Under the pieces are notes generated by a model. The model was not told the DNA's origin. It ran no database searches and saw nothing but the letters and a program-made list of their open reading frames with translations. From Sporomusaceae bacterium (GTDB lineage Bacteria > Bacillota_C > Negativicutes > Sporomusales_B > UBA7701), in the NCBI GenBank assembly GCA_022839045.1, contig JALHDI010000017.1:42815-67716 (forward strand): a stretch of DNA of 24,902 nucleotides. The letters run 5' to 3'. Within the stretch, counting starts at the first letter, position 1. Each line of letters opens with the position of its first letter. Positions 7,410 to 15,224 of the stretch are shown here, piece by piece. The translations under genes were made by a program, and so were the position numbers.

Positions 7410-7853
7410 ATGGGAAAAAAATCGCTGTGGCACCTGGCAATCGTATTGGCCCTCATCACCGCCGCGTTCCTCCTCATCCAGGCCGGCTTCTTCGCCGTCA
7501 AGACCCCACCGCCAGCGCCGCCAGCGCCGCCGTCAGTGGCGCCGGCCGCCGTCCCGTCCGCGTCGGCGGCCGCCGAAAATCCGTCGCCCGCCACAGCCGG
7601 CAACCGAAGCGGCCAGATGAGGCTGGCGGACCAGCCGGAGGCTTTCACGACCGCGCCGGCCGCCGATGCCGACTACTCCTACTCGCTCAAAAAGCAAAAC
7701 GACGAGCGCGTTATCCTGCCGGGGGTCACGATCATGTCCGGCGCAAAAGGGATCAGCATAAAGACGGCCGAAAAGGATGGAACCGTCCAGATAAAACGCG
7801 ACTCCACCTACCCGAGCGGCGCCTATCAGATTATGTGGCAGAAGAAGTACTGA
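7410..7853 (+). CDS. Small membrane-anchored protein of unknown function
   Basis: 147 residues from the ATG at 7410, chosen because GGAAGG precedes it and a hydrophobic segment begins at once; a longer open frame upstream overlaps the dehydrogenase and is not believable. Layout: a single N-terminal membrane segment or uncleaved signal (about 8-30), a Pro/Ala-rich flexible linker (about 32-68), then a mixed polar C-terminal part (about 70-147) that would lie outside the membrane, with Tyr/Ser/Lys-rich stretches. No Cys is present. I do not recognise the family. It is a single-gene unit with hairpins on both sides. A cell-envelope role is all that can be inferred. Confidence 0.72.
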   Translation: MGKKSLWHLAIVLALITAAFLLIQAGFFAVKTPPPAPPAPPSVAPAAVPSASAAAENPSPATAGNRSGQMRLADQPEAFTTAPAADADYSYSLKKQNDERVILPGVTIMSGAKGISIKTAEKDGTVQIKRDSTYPSGAYQIMWQKKY

Positions 7854-7874
7854 CCGGCGAATACCGCCGGTTTT
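7853..7874 (+). terminator. Intrinsic terminator overlapping the stop of the small anchored protein
   Basis: ACCGGCG (7853-7859) pairs with CGCCGGT (7865-7871) around AATAC, and TTTT runs through 7871-7874. It starts on the last base of the stop codon. Confidence 0.72.
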
Positions 7875-7925
7875 GCCGTCTGCGTCCGACGGCGGCCAAC
7901 GCCTTAATGAGCGGAGATGTTGCCT

Positions 7926-9455
7926 GTGAACGACGATCAAGAACAAGCCAAACGCGGACCGGTCGACCTCGCGCGGCTGATCCAGGGTCTCAGCCAGACT
8001 TTAGCCGCCGGCGCCCAAACGCAGGACGCCCTCGAACTCCTCGTCCGGGAAGCCCACGCCGCTGTCGGCTGCGACCACCTCTTCCTGAGCCGCTACGAAG
8101 CCGGCAGCCGAACCTTCCGCGCGGTCACCTGGCACAGTAGCGTCGACCCCGGCGACGTCGCGCTCGAACGCAAATTCATGGGCAACAGCTACTTCAACGG
8201 CCAGCCCATCGTCGTCCACGACCTCTCTCAATACAACTACCGCCTGCGCCCCGGCGTCGCCCGCCTCGGCCTGCTGTCCATGGTCGGCGTTCCCATCGTC
8301 ACCGGCCGGGGGATCGTCGGCGTTCTCGAAGCCTTCGCCGAGCGGCCCGACCACTTCTCCGACCTCGACGCCGACATCCTGGCGCTGTTCGCCCGGCAGG
8401 CTGCGGGCATCATCGAGCGCGCCGACCTTGAACGCGAGGCTAAATACCGCGCTGCCGAGAACGACTTCCTCGTCGAGGCGCTGAAGCACGGACAGGCTTC
8501 GCTGGGAAGCCTGTTCTACAAAGTCGGCGAAACCTTCGCCGCCGTGCTGGGCGTCGACGGCATCGCCGTATTCGGCGTCGAGCCCGCGCTCCCCGACGGC
8601 CAACTGCAGGAAGTCATGGCCCGCGGCTTCTCCATGGCCGACATCGGGCGCCTCAAAACGCTGTACGGCAAAGAACGGCTGCAGAAGCTGCTGCCCTCCC
8701 CCGGCGGCGGGCGCAAAGAACTCATTGTCAAACAGACCTTCCGCCAGGGCGGCGCCGGCGGTGCCAAACTGCTTTACACCGTGCCGATCGTCCACCGGCG
8801 CAGCCTGCACGGCCTGATCGTCTTCTACTGGCGGCAGATCGACAAATCAGCCGACCCGGCCGCCATGGAGAAATTCATCGAGCGGACGATCGGCCACGTC
8901 ACCATGCTCCTCAGCCGCAAGGACCTCTGCGCCAACATCCAGAGAATAAGCTTCTACGACCTTCTAACCGGCCTGGCCAACCGACGGATGTTCGACTACA
9001 TCCTCGACCGCGAAATCAAAAAGATGCGGCGCACCGCCAAGCCCCTCAGCCTCCTCATGATCGACATCGACTACTTCAAAGCCATCAACGACATCCACGG
9101 GCATCCGGCGGGCGACGCCGTGCTCGAACAATTCGGTGCCATCATGAAAGAGAGCTTCCGCAACATCGACCTGCCGGCCCGCTACGGCGGCGAAGAATTC
9201 GCCGTCATCCTGCCCGACACCGACCGCGTCCGGGCGGTGTCCGTCGCCGAGCGCCTGCGCCTCAAAGTGGCCGAACGCCGCTTCCCGGTCGGCAAAGGCT
9301 TCATCAACCTGACGGTCAGCATCGGCGGCGCCACCTGGACCAACCGGGACGGGGCCGGCGACGCCACCGGCGAACGGCTCGTCGCCGCCGCCGACCAGGC
9401 CCTCTACCAGGCCAAACAGATGGGCCGCGACATCACCATCTTCACCAACGACTGA
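7926..9455 (+). CDS. GAF-GGDEF diguanylate cyclase (cytoplasmic)
   Basis: About 509 residues. The frame also has an ATG at 7917, but GCGGAG touches that ATG directly, whereas it is nine bases from the GTG at 7926, which I prefer. No membrane segment is seen. An N-terminal GAF domain (about 15-175) is followed by a second, more divergent GAF-like region (about 180-335) and a C-terminal GGDEF domain (about 340-505). The active-site motif is GGEEF (421-425), and the RxxD inhibitory site (RNID) lies exactly five residues before it. An active, product-inhibited synthase making c-di-GMP from two GTP is therefore expected. The GAF ligand is unknown. It is the second of three c-di-GMP genes in this window. 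Confidence 0.9.
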   Translation: MNDDQEQAKRGPVDLARLIQGLSQTLAAGAQTQDALELLVREAHAAVGCDHLFLSRYEAGSRTFRAVTWHSSVDPGDVALERKFMGNSYFNGQPIVVHDLSQYNYRLRPGVARLGLLSMVGVPIVTGRGIVGVLEAFAERPDHFSDLDADILALFARQAAGIIERADLEREAKYRAAENDFLVEALKHGQASLGSLFYKVGETFAAVLGVDGIAVFGVEPALPDGQLQEVMARGFSMADIGRLKTLYGKERLQKLLPSPGGGRKELIVKQTFRQGGAGGAKLLYTVPIVHRRSLHGLIVFYWRQIDKSADPAAMEKFIERTIGHVTMLLSRKDLCANIQRISFYDLLTGLANRRMFDYILDREIKKMRRTAKPLSLLMIDIDYFKAINDIHGHPAGDAVLEQFGAIMKESFRNIDLPARYGGEEFAVILPDTDRVRAVSVAERLRLKVAERRFPVGKGFINLTVSIGGATWTNRDGAGDATGERLVAAADQALYQAKQMGRDITIFTND

Positions 9456-9572
9456 CCGGGCTGGAATACATTCACAACGGCAGATTCCGCTTCCCGCACA
9501 TACTATAACCGTAGAACGCACGCACCGCGGCCGTAAGGCCGAAAAAACCGCGCAAAAAGGAAAACTGCAGAC

Positions 9573-10541
9573 ATGGACTTTTGTAAACTCAACGCCTGGC
9601 TGGGAAAAAAAATGTACCTGGGCGTGCTCGGCGCGCTCCTCATCGGCTTCAACGCCACCGTCGCCGACTCGCCCACGCTCCGCCTAGGCCTCATCGCCCT
9701 ATTCGGCTACGCCACCTTCGTCACCGCCCTCGAAACCAGCCTCGTGCAATTCGGCAAAGTGCTCAGCCGGCCGTGGGTCTCCCTGTGGATACTCTGCCTC
9801 GTCCACCTCGGCTCGCCGCTGATGGCCTGGCTGATGGGCTACACCTTCTACCCCGGCGACATTAGTGTCCGCACCGGCTACCTCGTCGCCGCCTCCGTCC
9901 CGGTCGGAGTGACCTCCGTAATCTGGACCTCGATCGTCAGGGGCAACGTGCCGGTGGCGCTCGTCACCCTGGCGCTCGACACCGTGCTGGTGCCCTTCTT
10001 CCTGCCCGCCTTCTTCCTCGTCACCGTCGGCCAGGCGCTCCATATCGACTACAAACAAATGGCCCTGCAGCTCATGTGGATGATAACCATTCCCAGCCTC
10101 GCCGGCATGGCCCTCCACGACATCCTCAAAGAAAGAGCCGTCGCGTTCGCCAAAGGCTTCGGCGGCGTCACCGCCAAAACCACCTTTTACATAGTCATCT
10201 TCCTCAACGCCGCCCTGGTCGCGCCCGCCGTCGACTGGAGCCCCGCGATGCTGAAAATGGTCCTCGTAACCTTCTTCATCGTCGCCGCCAGCTATTTCCT
10301 CGGCTACCTCGGCTCCTTCGTCGTCAGAGGACGGCCCCGGGACATCACCGTCGCCATGATCTACAGCATCGGCATACGCAACATCAGCTCCGGGCTCGTA
10401 CTCGCCATCGCCCACTTCCCGCCCGCCGTCGCCGTGCCCATCACCCTCTTCATGCTCTTCCAGCAGCCCCTGGCCTCGCTCGTGCCGCTGATCTTCAAAC
10501 CAGTCCCGCCACCCGCCGGCGAGCCGGACAAAGCCCAATAA
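9573..10541 (+). CDS. BASS-type (bile acid:sodium symporter family) membrane transporter
   Basis: 322 residues with about nine or ten hydrophobic segments covering almost the whole chain. The pattern around TVAMIYSIGIRNISSGLVLA (about 263-282) followed by PPAVAVPITLFMLFQQPLAS resembles the SBF/BASS fold, whose bacterial members import organic anions or keto acids with Na+. The substrate is unknown; true bile acids are not implied. The start is the ATG preceded by AAAAAGGA. A GNRA-capped hairpin (CGGCC-GTAA-GGCCG, 9529-9542) followed by six A lies in its leader. A clear terminator follows at once. Proximity to a hydroxyacid dehydrogenase might hint at keto-acid uptake, but they are not in one operon. 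An auxin-efflux-like or other ten-helix carrier is the main alternative. Confidence 0.75.
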   Translation: MDFCKLNAWLGKKMYLGVLGALLIGFNATVADSPTLRLGLIALFGYATFVTALETSLVQFGKVLSRPWVSLWILCLVHLGSPLMAWLMGYTFYPGDISVRTGYLVAASVPVGVTSVIWTSIVRGNVPVALVTLALDTVLVPFFLPAFFLVTVGQALHIDYKQMALQLMWMITIPSLAGMALHDILKERAVAFAKGFGGVTAKTTFYIVIFLNAALVAPAVDWSPAMLKMVLVTFFIVAASYFLGYLGSFVVRGRPRDITVAMIYSIGIRNISSGLVLAIAHFPPAVAVPITLFMLFQQPLASLVPLIFKPVPPPAGEPDKAQ

Positions 10542-10570
10542 AAAAAGACGCTCAAAGGAGCGCCTTTTTC
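10540..10570. terminator. Intrinsic terminator between the BASS gene and the DUF5665 gene
   Basis: The stem AAAAAAGACGCTC / GAGCGCCTTTTT encloses an AAAG loop and has one A-C mismatch; five T follow on the plus strand. The A run on the left serves the converging minus-strand gene. Confidence 0.85.
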
Positions 10571-10576
10571 ATTTTC

Positions 10577-10867
10577 TCATCTTCTCATCTCTATCAGGCG
10601 GATAATATCCACCAGGTAATCGCTGATCAGCGGGATATTTATCAGGATAAGGCGCCGCAGCACCTCGATCACCACCGCGAAAATAATCGTCGTCCCGATC
10701 GCGAACCCCAGGCCGCGGGCGATGCCGGAGATAAAATTCGTCATCACCAGCCGGCGCGGCTTCTCCAGCAGTTCCAGGTAATCGGCGATCCGCATCGCCT
10801 CCAGGCGTTCCACCAGCCGCCGCAGATGATCGGCGGACGGCTCTTTTTCCGGGCCGTGACTGTTCAT
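10577..10867 (-). CDS. DUF5665-type small membrane protein
   Basis: 96 residues from the ATG at 10867, which has GGAGG five bases upstream. An ATG 14 codons earlier has no ribosome site and is less likely. After an amphipathic, charged segment (LRRLVERLEAMRIADYLELLEKPRRLVMTNF-type, about 15-45) comes one long hydrophobic segment (about 46-70, GIARGLGFAIGTTIIFAVVI) and a second hydrophobic/amphipathic helix near the C terminus. This layout matches DUF5665 proteins of Firmicutes, whose function is not established. It is a single-gene unit that ends at the shared terminator with the BASS gene. Confidence 0.75.
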   Translation of the reverse strand: MNSHGPEKEPSADHLRRLVERLEAMRIADYLELLEKPRRLVMTNFISGIARGLGFAIGTTIIFAVVIEVLRRLILINIPLISDYLVDIIRLIEMRR

Positions 10868-10911
10868 GCTTCCCTCCGTCGGTGCCCGCCGGCGGGCTTT
10901 CTGGTACAATG

Positions 10912-10920
10912 TATTCGCCG
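10912..10920 (+). promoter_or_regulatory. Possible extended -10 (TGGTACAAT) for the HD-GYP gene
   Basis: TGn-TACAAT at 10912-10920 on the plus strand with no clear -35. Transcription from here would give a leader of about 225 nt carrying a G-quadruplex motif and competing hairpins before the HD-GYP start at 11152. Another weak -10 (TATAGT, 11071-11076) lies closer. Confidence 0.3.
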
Positions 10921-10945
10921 CCCGGGGCCGATATTCCTGCGCTGC

Positions 10946-10960
10946 GGGCGGGGGGGCGGG
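10946..10960 (+). other. G-quadruplex motif in the HD-GYP leader
   Basis: G3-C-G7-C-G3 gives four G-triplets joined by single-base loops on the plus strand, the most stable type of predicted parallel quadruplex. Two further G6 runs, separated by CA, follow at about 10981-10994. Confidence 0.6.
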
Positions 10961-11010
10961 CAGACGGAGGACGCGTACCCCGGGGGGCAGGGGGGAAAAT
11001 AGGACGATCG

Positions 11011-11035
11011 GCCTGACTTTTTAGGCCAAAAGTCC
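11011..11035 (+). other. Two mutually exclusive hairpins in the HD-GYP leader
   Basis: GGCCT...AGGCC (about 11011-11028) and GACTTTT...AAAAGTC (about 11016-11035) share bases and cannot form together. Neither is a classic terminator. No known c-di-GMP riboswitch consensus was recognised around it. Confidence 0.35.
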
Positions 11036-11151
11036 CTGGCGGTCCGCCGGCAAAAAGAATAAAATTTTCGTATAGTGTCATCAATCGCCGTCCGCACGGG
11101 CATCTTCCCTTACCGTCCGCAACACCCGTGCTTACGCAGATAGGGGGCAGT

Positions 11152-12267
11152 ATGCAGCGCGTATCCCTCGCCGTCTTGCAGCCCGGCATGACCGTCGCCA
11201 GCAACGTGCGCGGCGCCGACGGCCGGCTGCTCGTCAGGAACGGCATGGTCCTCACCGACTCCAGCATCCAAAAGCTCAACAACCTGGGCATTGGCTCGGT
11301 CTACATCAAGAACCCGCTCTTCGAGGCCATCGACGTCCCCGAACTCGTGCGGGAGGATACCAGGGTAAAGCTCATCCGGGAACTCCAAACCGCCTTTGCC
11401 GGCTACGGGAAAAACGGCGACCTCGACACGGCGGCCCTGCGCAGCGAAGTAAAAAATATGGTCGCGGAGATCATCGGCAACCGCGAATCCATGATCCACA
11501 CCTTCGACCTGCGCACCTACCAGGACTACGTCTACGCCCACTCGGTCAACGTCGCCGTAATCTCCGTCCTCATCGCCCTCAGCCTCGACTACAACGAAGC
11601 AAAACTTATCGACCTGGCCCTCGGCGCCCTTCTCCACGACATCGGCATGCTCACGGTACCCAAGGAAATCGTCCTCAAAGTAGGCAACCTCACCCAGGCC
11701 GAATCCGGAGCCATGCAGCGGCACGCCAGCGAAGGCTTCGAAATAATCCGCAAGCGACGGGAGATATCCACCCTCGCCGCCCACATCGCCTTCCAGCATC
11801 ACGAACGTTTCGACGGCACCGGCTATCCGCGCCGGCTCAAAGGCGAAGAAATACACGAGTACGCCCGCATCGTCGCCGTCGCCGACATCTTCGACGCCCT
11901 CATCGCCGACCGGCCCTACCGCAAAGGCCTGTTGCCCCACGAAGCCTACGAAATAATGATGACCCTCGCCGACAGATACATCGACAAAACCATCCTCGAC
12001 CTATTCCTCGCCAACGTCGCCATCTACCCGGTCGGTACCGTCGTTCAGCTCAGCGGCGGCGAAACCGCGGTCGTCGCCCGGGTCCGCCCCCGGCTTCAGG
12101 CCCGGCCGGTCGTGAAAGTCCTCCTCGACGCCGTCGGCGCCGTCGTCGAAAACGGCCCGGACCTCGACCTCGCCGAGCACCTCACCGCTTTCGTCACCAA
12201 AGTCTACAAAGAGCAAGAACTGTTCGAACTGCGCGCCTTCTTCGCCGCCGGCCTCCGGCACGGGTGA
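11152..12267 (+). CDS. HD-GYP cyclic-di-GMP phosphodiesterase
   Basis: 371 residues from the ATG at 11152, with GGGGG five bases upstream; a GTG eight codons earlier is possible but has no ribosome site. An N-terminal region (about 1-55: LQPGMTVASNVRGADGRLLV..., GIGSVYI) matches the short domain that often precedes HD-GYP in Firmicutes. The HD-GYP domain follows (about 120-300) with H162-D163, HHE 216-218 and GTGYP (GYP 224-226), all needed for metal binding and hydrolysis of c-di-GMP to pGpG or GMP. A C-terminal tail (about 300-371) is rich in Val and Arg. No membrane segment. It is the third c-di-GMP gene here and forms its own unit with a long leader and a terminator. Confidence 0.9.
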   Translation: MQRVSLAVLQPGMTVASNVRGADGRLLVRNGMVLTDSSIQKLNNLGIGSVYIKNPLFEAIDVPELVREDTRVKLIRELQTAFAGYGKNGDLDTAALRSEVKNMVAEIIGNRESMIHTFDLRTYQDYVYAHSVNVAVISVLIALSLDYNEAKLIDLALGALLHDIGMLTVPKEIVLKVGNLTQAESGAMQRHASEGFEIIRKRREISTLAAHIAFQHHERFDGTGYPRRLKGEEIHEYARIVAVADIFDALIADRPYRKGLLPHEAYEIMMTLADRYIDKTILDLFLANVAIYPVGTVVQLSGGETAVVARVRPRLQARPVVKVLLDAVGAVVENGPDLDLAEHLTAFVTKVYKEQELFELRAFFAAGLRHG

Positions 12268-12295
12268 GGGCGGGAGAAAACCCAATAAAACAGAT

Positions 12296-12329
12296 AAGCA
12301 CGGCCCAATGAAGCCGTGCTTTCCTTTTC
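12296..12329 (+). terminator. Intrinsic terminator after the HD-GYP gene
   Basis: AAGCACGGC (12296-12304) pairs with GCCGTGCTT (12313-12321), loop CCAATGAA, followed by the T-rich stretch TTCCTTTTCT. Confidence 0.88.
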
Positions 12330-12353
12330 TGCGCCCCTACCCCGACAAATTAC

Positions 12354-12382
12354 TTGACTGAGTCAAATAAATGTGGTACTTT
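12354..12382 (+). promoter_or_regulatory. Promoter of the MarR-GNAT gene with palindromic operator on the -35
   Basis: TTGACT (12354-12359), 17 bp spacer, TACTTT (12377-12382). The -35 is the left half of the perfect 13-bp palindrome TTGACTGAGTCAA (12354-12366). Protein bound there would block RNA polymerase, so autorepression by the MarR domain is likely. Confidence 0.7.
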
Positions 12383-12415
12383 GGTGGCAAAAGACAGGTG
12401 AAGGAGGGGTGACCG

Positions 12416-13342
12416 ATGCAGGACGCCACTCTGCAACGAGCCGCCAAAATCAGGGAATTCAACCGTTTCTACACCAACATCATCGGCCTCGTCAACAAAA
12501 CCATCCTCGACAGCCCCTATTCGCTGGCCGAAGCCCGCGTGTTCCTCGAACTCCTCATGGCCGGGCAGTACACCGCCACCGACCTCACCCGGCTGCTCGA
12601 CATCGACCCCGGCTATCTCAGCCGCATCTTGCGGCGCTTCAGAAGGGAAAAACTGCTGACCACCGTTCGCTCCCCGGCCGACGGGCGCGTGCAGTTCCTG
12701 TCCCTGACCGACAAGGGGAGAAGCGTCATGACTGCCATTTCCGACGCCTCCACCCGCCAGGTCGTCGCCGTTTTGAACGGTCTCAGCGTCGCCGAACAGC
12801 AGCAGCTCGTCGCCCACATGGAAGCCGTCAGAGCCATCATCTCCCGCCAGCCCCAGCCGCCCGAACCGGTCGTCATCCGTCCCTACCGGGCGGGCGACGC
12901 CGGCTACATCGCCCACCGCCACGGCATCCTCTACGAGCGGGAATACGGCCTCGACAAAGTCTTCGAAAGCTACGTCATCGCCGGCATGGCCAAATTCTTC
13001 GCCGGTGGGTCGGACGGGGAGATATGGGTGGCCGAAACCGCCGGCCAGGTAATCGGCTCGATCGCCATCGTCGCCGCCGGCCCGGGAACCGGCCAACTGC
13101 GCTGGTTCCTCATCGAGCCCGCCTTCCGCGGCAGCGGCCTCGGCCGCCGCCTCATGAACGTCGCCATGGAATACTGCCGCCAGCGCGGCTTCAGCCACGT
13201 CTTCCTCTGGACCTTCCAGGGCCTCGACGCCGCCTGCCACCTTTATGCGAGCTTCGGCTTCCGTCTTACCGAGGAAACAGAGAACACCACCTGGCGAGAC
13301 AAGCTCACCGAGCAGCGCTGGGACCTCACCCTGGGCGGATAA
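12416..13342 (+). CDS. MarR-type regulator fused to a GNAT acetyltransferase
   Basis: 308 residues. A MarR winged-helix region occupies about 1-145 (recognition segment YTATDLTRLLDIDPGYLSRILRRF, then the wing RSPADGRVQFLSLTDKG at about 85-101). A GNAT domain follows (about 150-305) with the acetyl-CoA-binding RGSGLGRRL motif at 238-246 and a typical C-terminal HLYASFGFR. Such fusions occur in many bacteria; in principle one protein senses a compound, controls DNA and acetylates a target. The substrate is not known. AGGAGGGG is followed by the ATG. Its promoter carries a perfect palindrome on the -35, which suggests autoregulation. The abfD operon begins 109 bp downstream with no terminator between, so read-through or control of that operon is possible. 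Confidence 0.9.
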   Translation: MQDATLQRAAKIREFNRFYTNIIGLVNKTILDSPYSLAEARVFLELLMAGQYTATDLTRLLDIDPGYLSRILRRFRREKLLTTVRSPADGRVQFLSLTDKGRSVMTAISDASTRQVVAVLNGLSVAEQQQLVAHMEAVRAIISRQPQPPEPVVIRPYRAGDAGYIAHRHGILYEREYGLDKVFESYVIAGMAKFFAGGSDGEIWVAETAGQVIGSIAIVAAGPGTGQLRWFLIEPAFRGSGLGRRLMNVAMEYCRQRGFSHVFLWTFQGLDAACHLYASFGFRLTEETENTTWRDKLTEQRWDLTLGG

Positions 13343-13451
13343 GCCGGCGAACCTTTTCCACAAACAGGCTTCGTCATGCGGGAGGAAAACGGCCGGGCGC
13401 GCGGGAATACATACATGATAGCCAACGCTTGCGTAAAGGAGATGCTCACAT

Positions 13452-14915
13452 ATGGCTCTCATGACCGGCCGCGAATACGAAGACAGCCTCAGGCGCATGA
13501 AATTCAAAGTCTACCTCCAGGGCGAACTCGTCGACAACCCTGTCGACCACCCCATCATCCGTCCGTCGATGAACGCCGTCAAAATGACCTACGAACTCGC
13601 CCACGATCCGCGCTACCAAGCCCTCATGACCGCCACCTCCCGCCTCAGCGGCGAGAAGATCAACCGCTTCTGCCACCTCCACCAAAGCAGCGACGACCTC
13701 GTCAAAAAGGTCAAGATGCAGCGCCTCCTCGGCCAGAAAACCGCCGCCTGCTTCCAGCGCTGCGTCGGCATGGACGCCATCAACGCCGTCGACAGCGTCA
13801 CCTTCGAGATGGACGAAAAACTCGGCAGCGAGTACCACAAGCGCTTCACCGCCTTCCTGCGCAAGATGCAGGACGAAGACCTTACCGTCGACGGCGCCAT
13901 GACCGACCCCAAGGGCGACCGCAGCCTGCCGCCCGGCAAACAGGCCGACCCCGACCTCTTCGTCCGCGTCGTCGAAAAGCGCGCCGACGGCATCGTCGTC
14001 CGCGGCGCCAAATGCCACCAGACCGGCGCCCTCAACTCCCACTGGATCCTCGTCATGCCCACCATGACCATGGGCGCCGACGACGCCGACTACGCCGTCT
14101 CCTTCTGCGCCCCCGCCGACGCGTCCGGCATCTTCTACATCTACGGCCGCCAGTCCTGCGACACCCGCAAGCTTGAGAACGGCGACATCGACGTCGGCAA
14201 CAGCAACTTCGGCGGCCACGAAGCCCTCATGGTCTTCGACGACCTCTTCATCCCCTGGGAGCACGTCTTCATGTGCGGCGAACACCAATTCAGCGGCGCG
14301 CTCGTCGAGCGCTTCGCCGGCTACCACCGCCAGAGCTACGGCGGCTGCAAGGTCGGCGTCGGCGACGTCCTCATCGGCGCGGCCGCCCTTGCAGCCGAGT
14401 ATAACGGCGCCGCCAAAGCCTCGGCCGTCAAAGACAAACTCATCGAGATGGTCCACCTCAACGAAACCCTCTACGCCTGCGGCATCGCCTGCTCGGCCGA
14501 AGGCTACCCGACCGCGTCCGGCACCTACCTCATCGACCTCCTGCTGGCCAACGTCTGCAAACAGAATGTCACCCGCTTTCCCTACGAGATCGCCCGCCTC
14601 GCCGAAGACATCGCCGGCGGCCTCATGGTTACCATGCCGTCGGAGAAGGATCTCCGCCACCCGGAAATCGGCCCCGTCGTCGAAAAATACCTGCGCGGCG
14701 TCGCCGGCGTGCCCACCGAGCACCGCATGCGCGTCCTCCGGCTGATCGAAAACATCACCCTCGGCACCGCCGCCGTCGGCTACCGCACCGAGTCGATGCA
14801 CGGCGCCGGCTCGCCCCAGGCCCAGCGGATCATGATCGCCCGCCAGGGCAACATCGAGCAGAAGAAAGACCTCGCCCGGGCCGTCGCCGGCATCCCGCCC
14901 GCGGCCGGCCGTTGA
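13452..14915 (+). CDS. abfD: 4-hydroxybutyryl-CoA dehydratase / vinylacetyl-CoA isomerase
   Basis: 487 residues, the usual length. The chain follows the clostridial 4-hydroxybutyryl-CoA dehydratase very closely (VDHPIIRPSMNAV, LLGQKTAACFQRCVGMDA, GAMTDPKGDR, VERFAGYHRQSYGGC, TESMHGAGSPQAQRI). The four [4Fe-4S] ligands known for that enzyme are present as C100, C104, H292 and C299. The enzyme uses FAD and the cluster to dehydrate 4-hydroxybutyryl-CoA to crotonyl-CoA through radical chemistry and is O2-sensitive. AAGGAG lies ten bases before the ATG. It leads a three-gene operon with a NifU-like protein and a small Cys protein. No CoA-transferase or 4-hydroxybutyrate dehydrogenase is nearby, so the source of its substrate is outside the window. 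Relation to the flavin 4-hydroxyphenylacetate hydroxylases is one of fold only. Confidence 0.93.
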   Translation: MALMTGREYEDSLRRMKFKVYLQGELVDNPVDHPIIRPSMNAVKMTYELAHDPRYQALMTATSRLSGEKINRFCHLHQSSDDLVKKVKMQRLLGQKTAACFQRCVGMDAINAVDSVTFEMDEKLGSEYHKRFTAFLRKMQDEDLTVDGAMTDPKGDRSLPPGKQADPDLFVRVVEKRADGIVVRGAKCHQTGALNSHWILVMPTMTMGADDADYAVSFCAPADASGIFYIYGRQSCDTRKLENGDIDVGNSNFGGHEALMVFDDLFIPWEHVFMCGEHQFSGALVERFAGYHRQSYGGCKVGVGDVLIGAAALAAEYNGAAKASAVKDKLIEMVHLNETLYACGIACSAEGYPTASGTYLIDLLLANVCKQNVTRFPYEIARLAEDIAGGLMVTMPSEKDLRHPEIGPVVEKYLRGVAGVPTEHRMRVLRLIENITLGTAAVGYRTESMHGAGSPQAQRIMIARQGNIEQKKDLARAVAGIPPAAGR

Positions 14916-14930
14916 TGGGGGAGAGGGGCC

Positions 14931-15224
14931 ATGGATAAACTCGGGAAAATCGTCGACGAACGAGTCCGTCCGGCGCTCCGCGCCCACGGCGGCGACATCG
15001 AGCTCGTCGAGCTCACGCCGGAAGGCGTCCTCAAGGTCAGGCTGACCGGCGCCTGCGCCACCTGCCCCGGCGCCCAGCAGACCCTCGCCGACGTCGTCGC
15101 GGCGGCCCTCAAGGAGGCCGCCCCCGAAGTCCGCGAGATCGTCCCCGTCTTCCAGGCCGACGAAGAGCTCATCCGCCAGGCGCTCGCCATCCTCCGCAAG
15201 GGACGGGAGGGTAGGGATGGCTGA
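14931..15224 (+). CDS. NifU C-terminal-type Fe-S scaffold/carrier protein
   Basis: 97 residues. The Nfu domain covers about 3-70, with ALRAHGGDIELVEL and the cluster-binding CxxC in GACATCPGAQQTL (C42, C45). Nfu proteins carry [4Fe-4S] clusters to apo-enzymes in the cytoplasm. GGGGGAG precedes the ATG. It begins 15 bp after abfD and overlaps the next gene by 8 bp, so the three are co-transcribed. Its immediate neighbour is a [4Fe-4S] dehydratase, which makes a dedicated maturation role likely (inference). The C-terminal extension (about 71-97) is charged and of unknown use. Confidence 0.9.
   Translation: MDKLGKIVDERVRPALRAHGGDIELVELTPEGVLKVRLTGACATCPGAQQTLADVVAAALKEAAPEVREIVPVFQADEELIRQALAILRKGREGRDG

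Noticed and set aside
13452..14915. 4-hydroxyphenylacetate 3-hydroxylase as the identity of this gene
   Set aside because: The fold is shared, but all four cluster ligands and long exact stretches match 4-hydroxybutyryl-CoA dehydratase.
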